Part shown: positions 35,396 to 46,300 of the stretch, one piece after another
Position numbering within the stretch: position 1 is the first letter of the stretch
Layout of the letters: every line of letters begins with the position of its first letter
Source: Chimonanthus salicifolius
Taxonomy: Eukaryota; Streptophyta; Magnoliopsida; Laurales; Calycanthaceae
Length of the DNA stretch: 64,000 nt
NCBI GenBank assembly: GCA_013350335.1
Contig: CM023533.1
Coordinates: 29,990,869 to 30,054,868 of the forward strand
Direction of reading: 5' to 3'
The notes under the pieces: generated by a model
Database searches by the model: none
The model's input: the letters and a program-made list of their open reading frames with translations, nothing else
Told to the model about the DNA's origin: nothing
Position numbers and translations under genes: made by a program

Positions 35396-35560
35396 TTTTT
35401 TTTAAATCAAGGTATCCAAAGCTATTAAGCATCCAACTAATTTTTGGGGCATGTGCAAGCCTCCCTACTCACACACATGAGATAACTCTATGGAAAGTGG
35501 CCCATTATACTGGAGTGGGAACTTATGACCACTAGATTTAAATAAAATAAAATAAAAAAT
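35396..35560 (+). repeat. Dispersed repeat B (SINE-like), copy
   Basis: After a T run: AAGGTATCCAAAGC, GCATCCAACTAATTTTTGGG, GCATGTGCAAGCCTC, then GAGATAACTCTATGG and a GTGGGAACT segment. The same order of motifs occurs at 43047-43160 and, more decayed, at 26915-27080 and 44535-44640. Confidence 0.5.
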
Positions 35561-35620
35561 AAAAGTAGTTATTTATTAACTTTAAACTCTTTTACTTGAA
35601 TCAAATAAATAAAAGTTTTA

Positions 35621-35760
35621 AATAGTTCAACTGATTGCCTCCCGCCTCATGAAATAGGAGATTGCGGGTTTGAGCCCTCATGGCCTAACCTTAGTATACC
35701 CTAGGGGTAGTGTGCTTACCGGAGGAAGTGTGTTCCCACATGTAAATTTAAAAAAAAAAA
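35621..35760 (+). mobile_element. tRNA-derived SINE, copy 3 (plus)
   Basis: ATAGTTCAACTGATTGCCTC (A-box-like), GCGGGTTTGAGCCCTC (close to the B-box consensus GGTTCGANNCC), a body including GTATACCCTAGGGGTAGTG, and an A tail at 35749-35760. Its body matches the copy at 43211-43375. Confidence 0.65.
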
Positions 35761-36187
35761 TATTAAAATATTTTTTCTATTAATTAATCTATCATTCTAT
35801 CGTTTAAATTAAACTAAATCACGAAATCTTTCTAACCCAATTACATCATATTAGAATTTTCGTTGTAAAAAATGCTAGACCAACCATTCACTTACCGATT
35901 ACAAGTGACTGCAGTGAAATCGATATTTAGGCTATGCTGCAATCTGACCGTTAAAGTGTGGGCTCTGGTGCCTTTAAAATTGGTATAAGACACATTTTTG
36001 AACTATTTATTTAGAACTTTCAATTCAAATTAATTCAAATTTTATAATTTTTTTTAATGATAAGCAGTTTTATTCAATTAAGATGTAGGTTAGATTAAGG
36101 GAGCACTTGCACACACCCGGAAAATCTGCCTCTACACACCCGAATCTGAATTTTCGGGTGAAATTACGATTCTGCCCCCGCGTTTCT

Positions 36188-36530
36188 ATTCATTCGAATG
36201 AATGCCCAGTTCATTTTGGCATTCATTCGAATGAATCCATTCATTCGAATGAATGGCCAGTTCATTTTGGATTCATTCGAATGAATGGGCTGAACAGTAA
36301 CACGGAATACTGTTCAGCCCCATTCATTCGAATGAATGGATAATTCATTCGAATGAATAGTGATAAAATAAACACCATTCATTCCATTCATTCGAATGAA
36401 CCCATTATTCATTCGAATGAATGCGGGTTCATGCCTTTCATTCGTTCCGTTCATTTCATTCGAATGAACGGATTGCACATTTCATTCGAATCATTCGAAT
36501 CATTCATTCGAATGATTCGAATGAAATGTG
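36188..36530. repeat. Left array of the 16-bp palindrome ATTCATTCGAATGAAT
   Basis: About seven exact copies plus shortened variants (TTCATTCGAATGAA and ATTCGAATGATTCGAAT forms near 36480-36530). Most are extended by C/G to an 18-bp palindrome. Because each repeat is its own reverse complement, the long open frames here (IHSNE/FIRMN repeats) are artefacts. Confidence 0.95.
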
Positions 36531-36593
36531 CAGGTCAGTCAGTCATTTAAATAATAACTGTTTTTTTTTTATTTTAAACTTATTTTTTGAATA

Positions 36594-37176
36594 CTGTGTA
36601 TTTCCAAAATTTCTCAAATTGAATATCCCGACTAATTACGACAACCTGATAAAAATACTTTAAGACTTCAAGGTCTTTTGACACTCCTAAATATTTAAAA
36701 CACAGTATTTTACAAATAAGGGTATCCCTAGGGTGTGTCAAAAATATATTTAGGAGTGTCAAAAGACCTTGAAATGTTAAAGTATTTTTATCAGATTATT
36801 GTAATTAGTCCGGATATTCAATTTGAAAAATTTTGGAAGTACACACTGCCTAAAAAATAATGTGCATAGTGTATTAAATAATAAAATCTCCTTTAAAACT
36901 TTAAAGTTGTTTTTTAAATATTGTGTATTTCCAAAATTTCTCAAATTGAATATCCGGACTAATTACGACAACCTGATAAAAATACTTTAAGACTTCAAGG
37001 TCTTTTGACACTCCTAAATATATTTTTGACACACCCTAAGGATACCCTTATTTGTAAAATACTGTGTTTTAAATATTTAGGAGTGTCAAAAGACCTTGAA
37101 GTCTTAAAGTATTTTTATCAGGTTGTCGTAATTAGTCGGGATATTCAATTTGAGAAATTTTGGAAATACACAGTAT
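36594..37176. repeat. Four alternating ~95-bp units forming two nested hairpins (FB-1)
   Basis: Units 36594-36690 (forward), 36752-36843 (inverted), 36921-37018 (forward) and 37079-37176 (inverted) share GTGTATTTCCAAAATTTCTC, GACAACCTGATAAAAATAC and GGTCTTTTGACACTCC. The loops hold either ATTTAAAACACAGTATTTTA with GGGTATCCCTAGG, or a short AT-rich spacer. The first unit is the exact reverse complement of the fourth. Confidence 0.9.
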
Positions 37177-37244
37177 TCAAAAAATAAGTTTAAAATTTTT
37201 AAAAAAATATTTTATTATTTAAATGAATGACTGAACTGCACATT

Positions 37245-37610
37245 TCATTCGAATCATTCGAATGATTCGAATGAAATGTGCAGTTGCGAATGGAATGAAA
37301 TGAACGAATCCGTTCATTCGAATGAAATGAACGGAACGAATGAAAGGCACGAACCCGTATTCATTCGAATGAATGATGGGTTCATTCGAATGAATGGAAG
37401 GAATGGTATTTATTTTATCACTATTCATTCGAATGAATGGCCAGTTCATTTTGGATTCATTCGAATGAATGGGCTGAACAGTATTCCGTGTTACTGTTCA
37501 GCCCATTCATTCGAATGAATCCAAAATGAACTGGCCATTCATTCGAATGAATGGATTCATTCGAATGAATGCTAAAATGAACTGGGCATTCATTCGAATG
37601 AATGGAAACG
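37245..37610. repeat. Right array of the 16-bp palindrome
   Basis: About seven exact copies and several shortened ones, in mirror order to the left array. The pieces GGGCTGAACAGTA and GGCCAGTTCATTTTGG between palindromes match the left arm in inverse orientation. Confidence 0.95.
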
Positions 37611-38277
37611 CGGGGGCAGAATCGTAATTTCACCCGAAAATCCGGATTCGGGTGTGTAGAGGCAGATTTTCCGGGTGTGTGTAAGTGTTCCCTAGATTAA
37701 TCCATTTAACAAATTGATAAAAGTTCATGGAAATTTTGTTTTTTTTCTAAATTATTACGATAGGATCGCTCGTAAATTAGTCTTAGACGCTAACTTGGAA
37801 GGGTTGGTTTGACGATTAAGATGATCGTCTCATGACAGGTAGGGGGATTTTCACACACTCCAGAGGACTAATAGGGTGCAATGCCTGGACACCACCCGAT
37901 CTCAAAAAAAAAAAAAAATCATGCTCAACTCTTTTAGGACACTCCCCACTCCCCATCAACTAAATTAGTATGTTTGGTAGTCTCACCTCCAACGTAGGAT
38001 AAAGATGATTTCAAATAGCATTATTTGAGACAGTGGTGTCAATCTCTTAAAAATCTAAATTCTTTATTAATTTCTAAATGCATAGATATATGATTTTTTT
38101 AGATTTTGTAAAATTATTATGTCCGAGCAGTTGGATAAATCAAATGATAGAAGTGTGATAAACTTGATAGATTTTTCAACTAAATATTTTCATTTAATCC
38201 ATCTATCAGTGGATCCAACAATTTCATAAAATTAAAAATATACATACTAGATAAGTATATACATTTTTACATATATA

Positions 38278-38432
38278 TTTTTTGAATTTTCCGTGTGGAA
38301 AACTACAGGAAATCCAATATAAAATTTCCATGAGTGATATACACTGCTTTTAGGGTATACCAGATTAGACTATAGGAACTTGAACTTGGCACATCCTACT
38401 TGATTAATCAGTTGAGCTACACCGATATTTAT
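38278..38432 (-). mobile_element. tRNA-derived SINE, copy 4
   Basis: The minus strand reads GTGTAGCTCAACTGATTAAT (A-box-like), with a decayed B-box region (TGCCAAGTTCAAGTTC) and the family body, including the GGAAATCC segment and the GGAAAAC segment before the T run. Confidence 0.55.
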
Positions 38433-39305
38433 AAATGGTTAAACAAATTAAACTTTTAAGAAATGAATTTTATATATCTCAAATAATGTTATCTAAAGTC
38501 ATATTTATTATTAGAATTACAATATAAGATCGTTACTCTTTAATTAGAATTATTATTTTATTAAATAAGTCAAATGATAATTGATTTAACTTTTCTTTTT
38601 GCCACATTTAAGAAGTACGAAGTAAAGCGAAAAGGCGAATGGCTGTTGGTGGACACGAGGAAAGACCGAAAAGAGTTACGTGACATTAATTGGTGAAAGG
38701 GTTCACTTCTACTTTCACGGGACGCACCTCAATCTAAATAGAACATTTTTGTAATATTAAAAATTGTTATTTTTAAATTCCATCAATTATTTATTATAAT
38801 CTTATTTTTTAAAGGTGAGAACATTCAGAGATAGATATTTTTTTAATATTTAAACTAAATAATAAAGTTAAGAAGTTTTTTTTTTAATAAAAAATAGTTA
38901 AAATTTTCTTAAATATAGTTTTAAAAGACAAAGTATTAGATGCCAATATGACTAAGACTATAAATTTATTCTAAAGCATATTTAAATTAAAGACCCAATT
39001 TCATTATAAGAGATTATAATAAGTAAAAGTGAGTAACTAGAGCTGAAATTCATACGGGTCAAACTGAATTTTAAATAAAATCCAATTCAACTCATATAAA
39101 AAAATATTGAACTCGACCCGATCTACCTCGATTTGAATTGGTGGCTTGATTCAAATGCTTGTCCGACTAAACTCGAGTACTATATTAATTTTTTTGAGTG
39201 AGTTGAGTCGAGTAAATTCAGGTAGAATCAAGTCCATTTAAAAAAAAAACTTGATCCAACTCAAACCAAAATTATTTTGAATTTTTTTTAATTCAAATTA
39301 ACTTA

Positions 39306-39450
39306 TTTTTTTTTTGAATTTATGTATGGAAAACCGCTGGATATCCAATTTAAAATCCTCATAAATGAGCTCACTACCTTTAAAACACATGAAAATTAAG
39401 TCATAAAATTCGAACCTTCAACTTCTCACTTTCTAACATAACCAGTTAAT
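39306..39450 (-). mobile_element. tRNA-derived SINE, copy 5 (degraded)
   Basis: The same body order as copies 1, 2 and 4 (T run, ATGGAAAACCGCTGG, ATCCAATTTAAAATCCTC), a B-box-like GAAGGTTCGAATTTTA and a damaged A-box (TTAACTGGTTATG) on the minus strand. Confidence 0.45.
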
Positions 39451-39741
39451 TTTTCTTGAATTCAAATTCACTTAATTTTAAAAATATAAAACTTAATACA
39501 ATTGACTTCTCGAGTCATGCGAGTCAAATTAAAATAATAAAATCCAACCCTAAGTTTCATCCCGTGACAGCTACTGATGCTTACGTGCCTACATTTTCCA
39601 ACGCGTTTTCCAACTCCTTTCCTTTACAACGCATTGAAGGGTCAAATGTTCAATCAATCTTTGTCTTCCTACGTCTTGAGCCGCCGCTATCTTTCCATGC
39701 AAAATCTTCTCAAATGCCAACAAAATAATTCCTACCATCCA

Positions 39742-39831
39742 TTTAATAGAGGGGAGCACTTAGACACTCGGAAATCCTGCATCTATTTTAATAGAGGGGA
39801 GCACTTAGACACTCGAAAATCCTGTATCTAC
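39742..39831. repeat. 45-bp tandem duplication of the left end of FB-2
   Basis: TTTAATAGAGGGGAGCACTT and the following 25 bp occur twice, starting at 39742 and 39787. The duplicated piece includes the target-site flank and the element terminus. Confidence 0.9.
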
Positions 39832-41372
39832 ACACTCATTTTGAAATTTCATAGTAAATTACCATTTTATCTCTGTATTTTCAATCATTCGAATGAATGT
39901 CCAGTTCATTTTGGCATTCATTCGAATGAATGAGCTGAACAGTAACACAGAATATTGTTCAGTCCCATTCATTCCAATGAATGGAATCCATTCATTTGAA
40001 TGAATAGTATTTATCAATGAATATATATTCATTCATTCATTCGAATGATTTCATTATGTGCATTCATTCGGATTCCTTACGCTTCATTCATTCGGATTCC
40101 TTCAGCTGCAGCAAGCAGTAAAATTATTTAAATATTTATTTTTAAAACTTTAAGAGTATTGTATATTTTCAAAATTTTTCAAATTGAATATCTATATTAA
40201 TTACAATAACCTGATAAAAATACCTTAAGACTTTAAGGTCTTTTGACACTCCTAAATATTTAAAACACAGTATTTTACAAATAAGGGTATCCCTAGGCTG
40301 TGTCGAAAACACATTTGGAAGTGTCAAAAGACCTTGAAGTCTTAAGGTATTTTTATCAGGTTATTTTAATTAGTCTAAATATTCAATTTGAGAAATTTTG
40401 AAAATACACGGTGCTTAAAAATAACTGTCTATATTTTAAAACATAGACCGTTATTTTTTAAGCACTGTGTATTTCCAAAATTTCTCAAATTGAATATCTA
40501 GACTAATTAAAATAACCTGATAAAAATACCTTAACATTTCAAAGTCTTTTGACACTCCTAAATATTTAAAACACAGTATTTTACAAATAAGGGTATTCCT
40601 AAGCTGTGTAGGCTGTGTCGAAAATAAATTTGAAAGTGTCAAAAGACCTTGAAGTCTTAAGGTATTTTTATCAGGTTATTTTAATTAGTTTAGATATTCA
40701 ATTTGAGAAATTTTGGAAATACACAGTGCTTAAAAAATAACGGTCTATGTTTTAAAATATAGACAGTTATTTTTAAGCACCGTGTATTTTCAAAATTTCT
40801 CAAATTGAATATTTAGACTAATTAAAATAACCTGATAAAAATACCTTAAGACTTCAAGGTCTTTTGACACTTCCAAATGTGTTTTCGACACAGCCTAGGG
40901 ATACCCTTATTTGTAAAATACTGTGTTTTAAATATTTAGGAGTGTCAAAAGACCTTGAAGTCTTAAGGTATGTTTATCAAGTTATTGTAATTAATCTAGA
41001 TATTCAATTTGAGAAATTTTGGAAATATACAATGCTCTTAAAGTTTTAAAAATAAATATTTAAATAATTTTACTGCTTGCTGCAGCTAAAGGAATCCGAA
41101 TGAATGAAGCGCAAGGAATCCGAATGAATGCCCATAATGGAATCATTCGAATGAATGGTTTTCATTCATTCGAATGAATGAAGCCCATTCTGGGGCTGAA
41201 CAGTATTCCGTATTACTGTTCAGCCCATTCATTCAAATGAATGCCAAAATAAACTGGGCATTCATTCGAATGATTGAAAATACAGGGGTAAAATGGTAAT
41301 TTGCCACGAAATTTCAGAAACGGGTGTGTAGAGGCATGATTTCCCGGTGTGTGTAAGTGCTCCCTTAATGGA
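39743..41372. mobile_element. Fold-back element FB-2, 1.61 kb
   Basis: Flanks TTAATAGA (39743-39750) and TTAATGGA (41365-41372) form an 8-bp duplication with one difference. Ends GGGGAGCACTTAGACAC and, inverted, GGGAGCACTTACACACACC match FB-1, as do the outer segment (GTGTGTAGAGGCATGATTTC on the right) and the GGGCTGAACAGTA pieces. The palindrome array is reduced to a few ATTCATTCGAATGAAT copies per arm, and the arms have a separate CATTCATTCGGATTCCTT motif. The centre has six alternating ~95-bp units, so three hairpins, instead of four. More diverged than FB-1. Confidence 0.82.
40146..41040. repeat. Six alternating ~95-bp units forming three hairpins (FB-2)
   Basis: Forward units near 40150, 40467 and 40784 alternate with inverted units near 40318, 40634 and 40940. 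All share TCAAATTGAATAT, AACCTGATAAAAATACCTTA and GGTCTTTTGACACT-type blocks. The spacing repeats at about 317 bp, as if one hairpin module had been copied in tandem. Confidence 0.88.
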
Positions 41373-43015
41373 GTTGCATTATCTTTTAATAAGTAAAAAA
41401 TCACTCTAAAACTCATATTTTTATTTTTTCAAAATTTAATAAATTAAATTATTTTTAATTTTTAATTTTATTGATTTAATCAAAATAATTTTTAATAAAT
41501 TATATACTTAAAAATGATATTTCTAATGCACTTATCATCATTTTATCTAATGACTCTATTTAGTAAGTCCTACATTTAAGTATTCGAAGTAATACATTAC
41601 ACACCAGTTTGTTGAGTAAAAAAATAAAAGAGAGCATGAAAAAATTCTTTTTGTGTAATTACTATATCGTGTGGTAGAAACTGAGCAATATTGAATGACA
41701 AAGATCTTTCATCTTAAATATGATAACAAATGATATCTTTTTATTACAAATAAGACTATGAAGTGCAATTATATAAGTTCTTATTGTTTCAACTAATGGA
41801 CTCACGTCTTATGGATCTTATATCCATAGTCTGATAGTCGACTCATGACAGATATTTTTTTAAATTTAATTACGGATACTTAGCTAGGGTCATATTCAGT
41901 AAATGGGAAATTTTTAAAGAAATTGAAATTATGTGAAATGGAGGACAAATATAGTTTTAAAAAATCATTAAAATATATAAAATTCAGCAGCCCTAAATCA
42001 TGGACTTTCTCAATAGTGGGCCAGTGGCCCAACTAGATTGGATAAGCCACATGACAAATTGAGCTGAAATGAGCCCAACAATTTATTATCTGTTTAACAG
42101 TTTTGGGCCCAACTTTGTTATGCTCATGGGCTAGATCCTAGGTCGAGGATGATTAGCAAGGATAAGCTTCGGCCTGGTGGTCTGGACTGTTTGCAAACTG
42201 TACATGAAAAATGGGTTTATGTCCAAAGAGCCCATTAGCCTGTCCCTTAAATAAATAAACAGGCCAGGCCGGGCAGACGGTGGGTTGGATCTAGATCGAT
42301 TTACAGGCCTAGGCTGATTATCTACAGTGTTAAATATTTATATTTGGGCAGACCATATTAGACTTTCAAATTTTAACATACATTGAGCCAATATTTTAGA
42401 CCTAACACTTACAATTCGGTGTATGGTCCATCAAATTTCTAGTCCATATATTATATAATTCTGAATTTTTTATATCAATATTCTACATATCCAATAAACA
42501 TTGATCAAAACATTAAAAATCAGCTTTTTTTTAAGGTCCGATGCACTTCAATTTAAAGATTAAAAACATCAGTCGATATATATCGATTTTTTATCGGTTA
42601 CGGCTTCAATCCAAAACATCCGTTTCTTCATCTTTAGGACCATTTTAATTTTTATGGCACTTCCTAGAAAGGCTGAGTTTTCTTCCAAAATAAGTAGGCC
42701 TTCCAAATAAAAGATGACGACCAAGTAGATATCACATCACATTTAAATGCCGGCACCACTTCTCCATGAGTCTCTCACCTGAGTAAATGAACTCTTAAAT
42801 GAAAGAATACTAATTTATCCAATTCAATACAAATGATTTTCTTACAATTTTATAATATTCTTTGTCGATATATCTAAAGATGTTTAGTCAGCTTTCGTTG
42901 TAAAATTTTAATTGAACTAAAACTTTCCCCATTCGTTAGTTCAAAGAACATTCAAAATGGTTTAAAGAAAAGAAAAGAAAAGAAAAGAAAAGAAAAAAAT
43001 ATAATAATATATATA

Positions 43016-43046
<31 letters not shown>

Positions 43047-43054
<8 letters not shown>

Positions 43055-43160
43055 TAATGATCGAAGTGTCCGAGGTCTCTTACAGCATCCGACTAGTCGT
43101 AAGAGCATGTACAAGTCTCTATACCTATGAGAAATTATGAAAATAACCCTTTAAGTTGAG
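43047..43160 (+). repeat. Dispersed repeat B (SINE-like), second copy
   Basis: T run, then GAAGTGTCCGAGGTCTC, GCATCCGACTAG, GAGCATGTACAAGTCTC and ATGAGAAATTATG, in the same order as 35396-35560. Confidence 0.5.
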
Positions 43161-43210
43161 ATAAAATTAGAATTCAAGAATCCTGTTTTCTGAAGGCGGT
43201 TTTTGACCAC

Positions 43211-43375
43211 ATGTGTGTAGTTCAACAGGTTAACCTCGTACCTCAGGAAGCTGGAGGTGCTAAGTTTGAGCCTCCATGACCCAACTTGGTGTACTCTAAG
43301 GGTAGTGAGTATCACATGTGAAGGTTTTACGTTGGGTTTTTTATTTATTTACCACACATAAATTAAAAAAAAAAT
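43211..43375 (+). mobile_element. tRNA-derived SINE, copy 6 (plus)
   Basis: GTGTAGTTCAACAGGTTAAC (A-box-like), GGTGCTAAGTTTGAGCCTC (B-box-like), a body with GTGTACTCTAAGGGTAGTG and an A tail. The body matches copy 3 at 35621. Confidence 0.65.
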
Positions 43376-46300
43376 TATTTGAGAAACTTAATGCAGTTTT
43401 TGATGATTTTTTTTACAATGTCACTATATACTCCATTTTGTGAACGATTGTATATCTCAATTCAAATATTGAAATATTAAAAAATATGCCGACAAGAGAA
43501 AATAGAAAAGAAAAAGAAAAAGAAAAAGATGAGTTGAAATTTCAAATGAAAAGGAGGTGGGCTAAGAGTAATTGACCACACTTAGATAAAGAGCTAGTCT
43601 TTCTCTCTCTCTTAGAAACAGGAACAAGATGTCAACATTAATATAGAAAATGAAGTTTGTTGCGTTGCCCATTGGTCGGAGTTGTCGGCTCCCCTTTCTT
43701 AATGATACTGCTATCTTTATTATTTAAAAAAAATATTGCATTGTGCTGACATTGTTCCTTCCATCCCCTTCTTGAAAAACATAATATCATCTCTTTGGTT
43801 TAATAAATTATTTATCTATCCTTTTAGCAACATGTTCCAAAATTTCCTACATTTCCTTATGCAATAATTTTTTTATTAAAGAAAAATCAATTAAACCCTC
43901 TAAAATGGGATGGTAGAAGATCTAAAAATAAAATGAGTTAGGAACTAGTTTTAAGTCATAAGCACTCATTGAGCTAAAATGGCTTCAGATATTAAAAAAA
44001 AAAAAAAATGATTTCTTCTTAAAAATGATCCTATGCCATCATCTCTCAATAGTAAAGATGACAACAAATAATAAAATTTGAGAATCCTTCACTAAATTTT
44101 AATTCAGTATATATATATATATATGATTCTATGAGATCAAATGAGAAGTGTGCAGAATTTTCTAATCATATATTTTTTCATTTAATTCATTCAATGGTGG
44201 GTTAAATATTGTTATAAAATCTGTAATATACGTATAGAAATTAATAAAAAAATATTTTTTTAAAAAATGAATCCCACATGTACGTGGAGGATCATTCTTT
44301 TTTTTTTTTTTTCTGCCTCTACATTATTAAATGAAAATGACATTTCTTTTGAAAAGTAAGCTGAGTGGAATGATTAAATTTTGAAGGTGGTCGCAGTGCA
44401 CTTTCAAATGTGTCGCTGTCTCTAATTGTCCATGAAGTTGAAATGAATTGTGAATTAAGATAATATCAATTTATTTGAGTTTTTCATATGTTAATTTAAA
44501 AAAAAAAAATAATATTGATATTTCTAATTAAATTTTTTTATGAGTAAATTATCCAAACTTCACAGAGCACTCGGTTAATTTTTAGAATATTTGTAAACCT
44601 CTTTACTTAGATAATTTTTTAGAGAGTGACTTTTAAAAGTAAAATGAAAATTGGTCACAACTTTCACTTTCTAACGTGGATTCCTCCCCTTTGAGTTGAT
44701 TAAAGATATTCTCTATGAATCTCACTCACTTTCTCTTTAATATTCTTTTCACAATTTTAGAAGCTATATGAATAAATTATCAACAAAGCAGTGACGGCGA
44801 AGGTTAAAAAAACAGTGCCAATATATATTGATTAATATAGGCATATTAGTGCAAAATGGTTGATACATAGCAACTTTTAAAAAAATTCAGGAAATATAGG
44901 AAAGGAATAAAAAATAGAAAAGAAAAAGATTCAAAGCAAAATCTAATGAGGGCAAAATTTTTAATATGAATAAAATGTGTCATAAAATTGAAAATAAAAT
45001 TCAAAAAATCTAAAAAATGAAAAATTAATATTAGCAAACACTTGGTATGAAATTCATTTTGTCTAATATCTCATAACAAGATGCATATTCTATTACAATT
45101 TATGCTTTTTTTTATTAAAACTTTAATTTCATGAAAATATTGAAAAATCATACAAACACCGTACAAACTATATCAATCAGACATCTTCATTTAATTTCAT
45201 AAACACTCAATAGCATTCCATTACATTAGAAAAAATAACAAAAAATTGGACTTGGCCAATGCAAAATACAAACCACATATTGCCTTTTTTTTTTCTTTTT
45301 TGATGGTAAGATAGAATCCATCAAACAGGCGCATCAGATGATACTCGGTATGTCCCAAAGGCACACAACATATCAACCATTACTTATGACCTTGAGCTTT
45401 AAGAATATGTATCGACTAATACATATTATATACTTCCTCCGTCCTATTTTAGTTGTCTTATTTTAAACATTTGTATTTTTTAAGGAACTTGAATTTGACT
45501 TTAAACCACCAATCCAACTGAGAGGTAATTCTTATCAATTTTCAACACACTTTATACTACTCTAATATAAACAGGATAACTATTTTGAAACAATTCCAAA
45601 ATTTATACGAGACAATTAAATTGAGCTAGATGGAATAATATTTTTTTATAAAATTGAGTTTTCAATCACAAATTTCAATCTTCCTATCCTAGTTATATAT
45701 TCAGAATTTTAATATATTTTAAAATTAACTTAAATCTTTAAAGTTTATGTTAAGAATGTAAAATCCATACCACCGACAGCCCAAGACCTCTGGCCAAGGA
45801 GGTAGTAGTAGTACTTTGCTAATTAAAAGAGAGAGAAAAGCCCAACCGGTGTTAGCCTCCCTGCCCTCCTTCTATTGGTACTTTGATACCAAAACCAACG
45901 ACTGGACTCCCGCCAACTCAACCCAACCCAACCCACAATATTAATGATATCTGCAAAAAGGTTCATCTTCTATTAATTGTCGACACCCTGTTCATCTCAT
46001 TAAGGCTAGAACCACTACCACGATGCAGCATATGAAAATAATAATTTGCAGAAAAGAATTCAAACCAACTTCCATCTAATCAAATGCATGAAGCTCCCAT
46101 TTGAATTCATCAGGGACCATCCTAAGTTTAACATTTTAAACATAATTTGATAACAAAATGTCCATGATGTATAATATTTTTATAGTGTTTGAAAACTCGA
46201 GACTCAAAATCGAAATCATGTTGAGTAAAAAACTATTGTCAATTTTTTAGAAAACAAATAAAAAAATATGTGGACTATTTGACTCGAAATCTTAATGAAT

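Larger units (their letters stand above)
36091..37700. mobile_element. Fold-back element FB-1 with palindrome arrays, 1.59 kb
   Basis: Target-site duplication TAGATTAA at 36091-36098 and 37693-37700 (perfect, 8 bp). The ends GGGAGCACTTGCACACACC and, inverted, GGGAACACTTACACACACC open long terminal inverted repeats; the two halves are inverted copies of each other around ~36885. Each arm has three zones: a ~90-bp outer segment (GGAAAATCTGCCTCTACAC), an array of the palindrome ATTCATTCGAATGAAT, and two ~95-bp units facing each other. The inner arm segments at 36580-36762 and 37005-37187 are almost identical. No transposase. An 8-bp duplication fits hAT (or some MULE) mobilisation; the rest of the architecture I do not recognise. 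Copy FB-2 lies 2 kb away. Confidence 0.85.
37701..39742. other. AT-rich spacer between the two fold-back elements
   Basis: Holds two SINE copies (38278 and 39306) and GGGTC/GAGTC-type low-complexity text at 39040-39280 that may be a decayed hAT MITE. No gene seen. Confidence 0.5.

Noticed and set aside
36107..37518. Open frames of 60-80 residues with repeated IHSNE / FIRMN peptides
   Set aside because: They are translations of the self-complementary 16-bp palindrome and appear on both strands; there is no start context or conservation.
36188..37610. Regular short palindromic repeats resembling a CRISPR array
   Set aside because: Plant nuclear DNA, irregular spacing with repeated rather than unique spacers, no cas genes, and a clear transposon structure.
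39041..39560. Possible hAT MITE with GAGTC-rich interior
   Set aside because: Candidate ends (TAGAGCTGAAATTC and TAAGTTTCATCCC) do not pair well and no 8-bp duplication was found.
12340..43300. True tRNA genes at the A-box/B-box-like sites
   Set aside because: No cloverleaf with acceptor and anticodon stems can be drawn; the sites belong to SINE heads.
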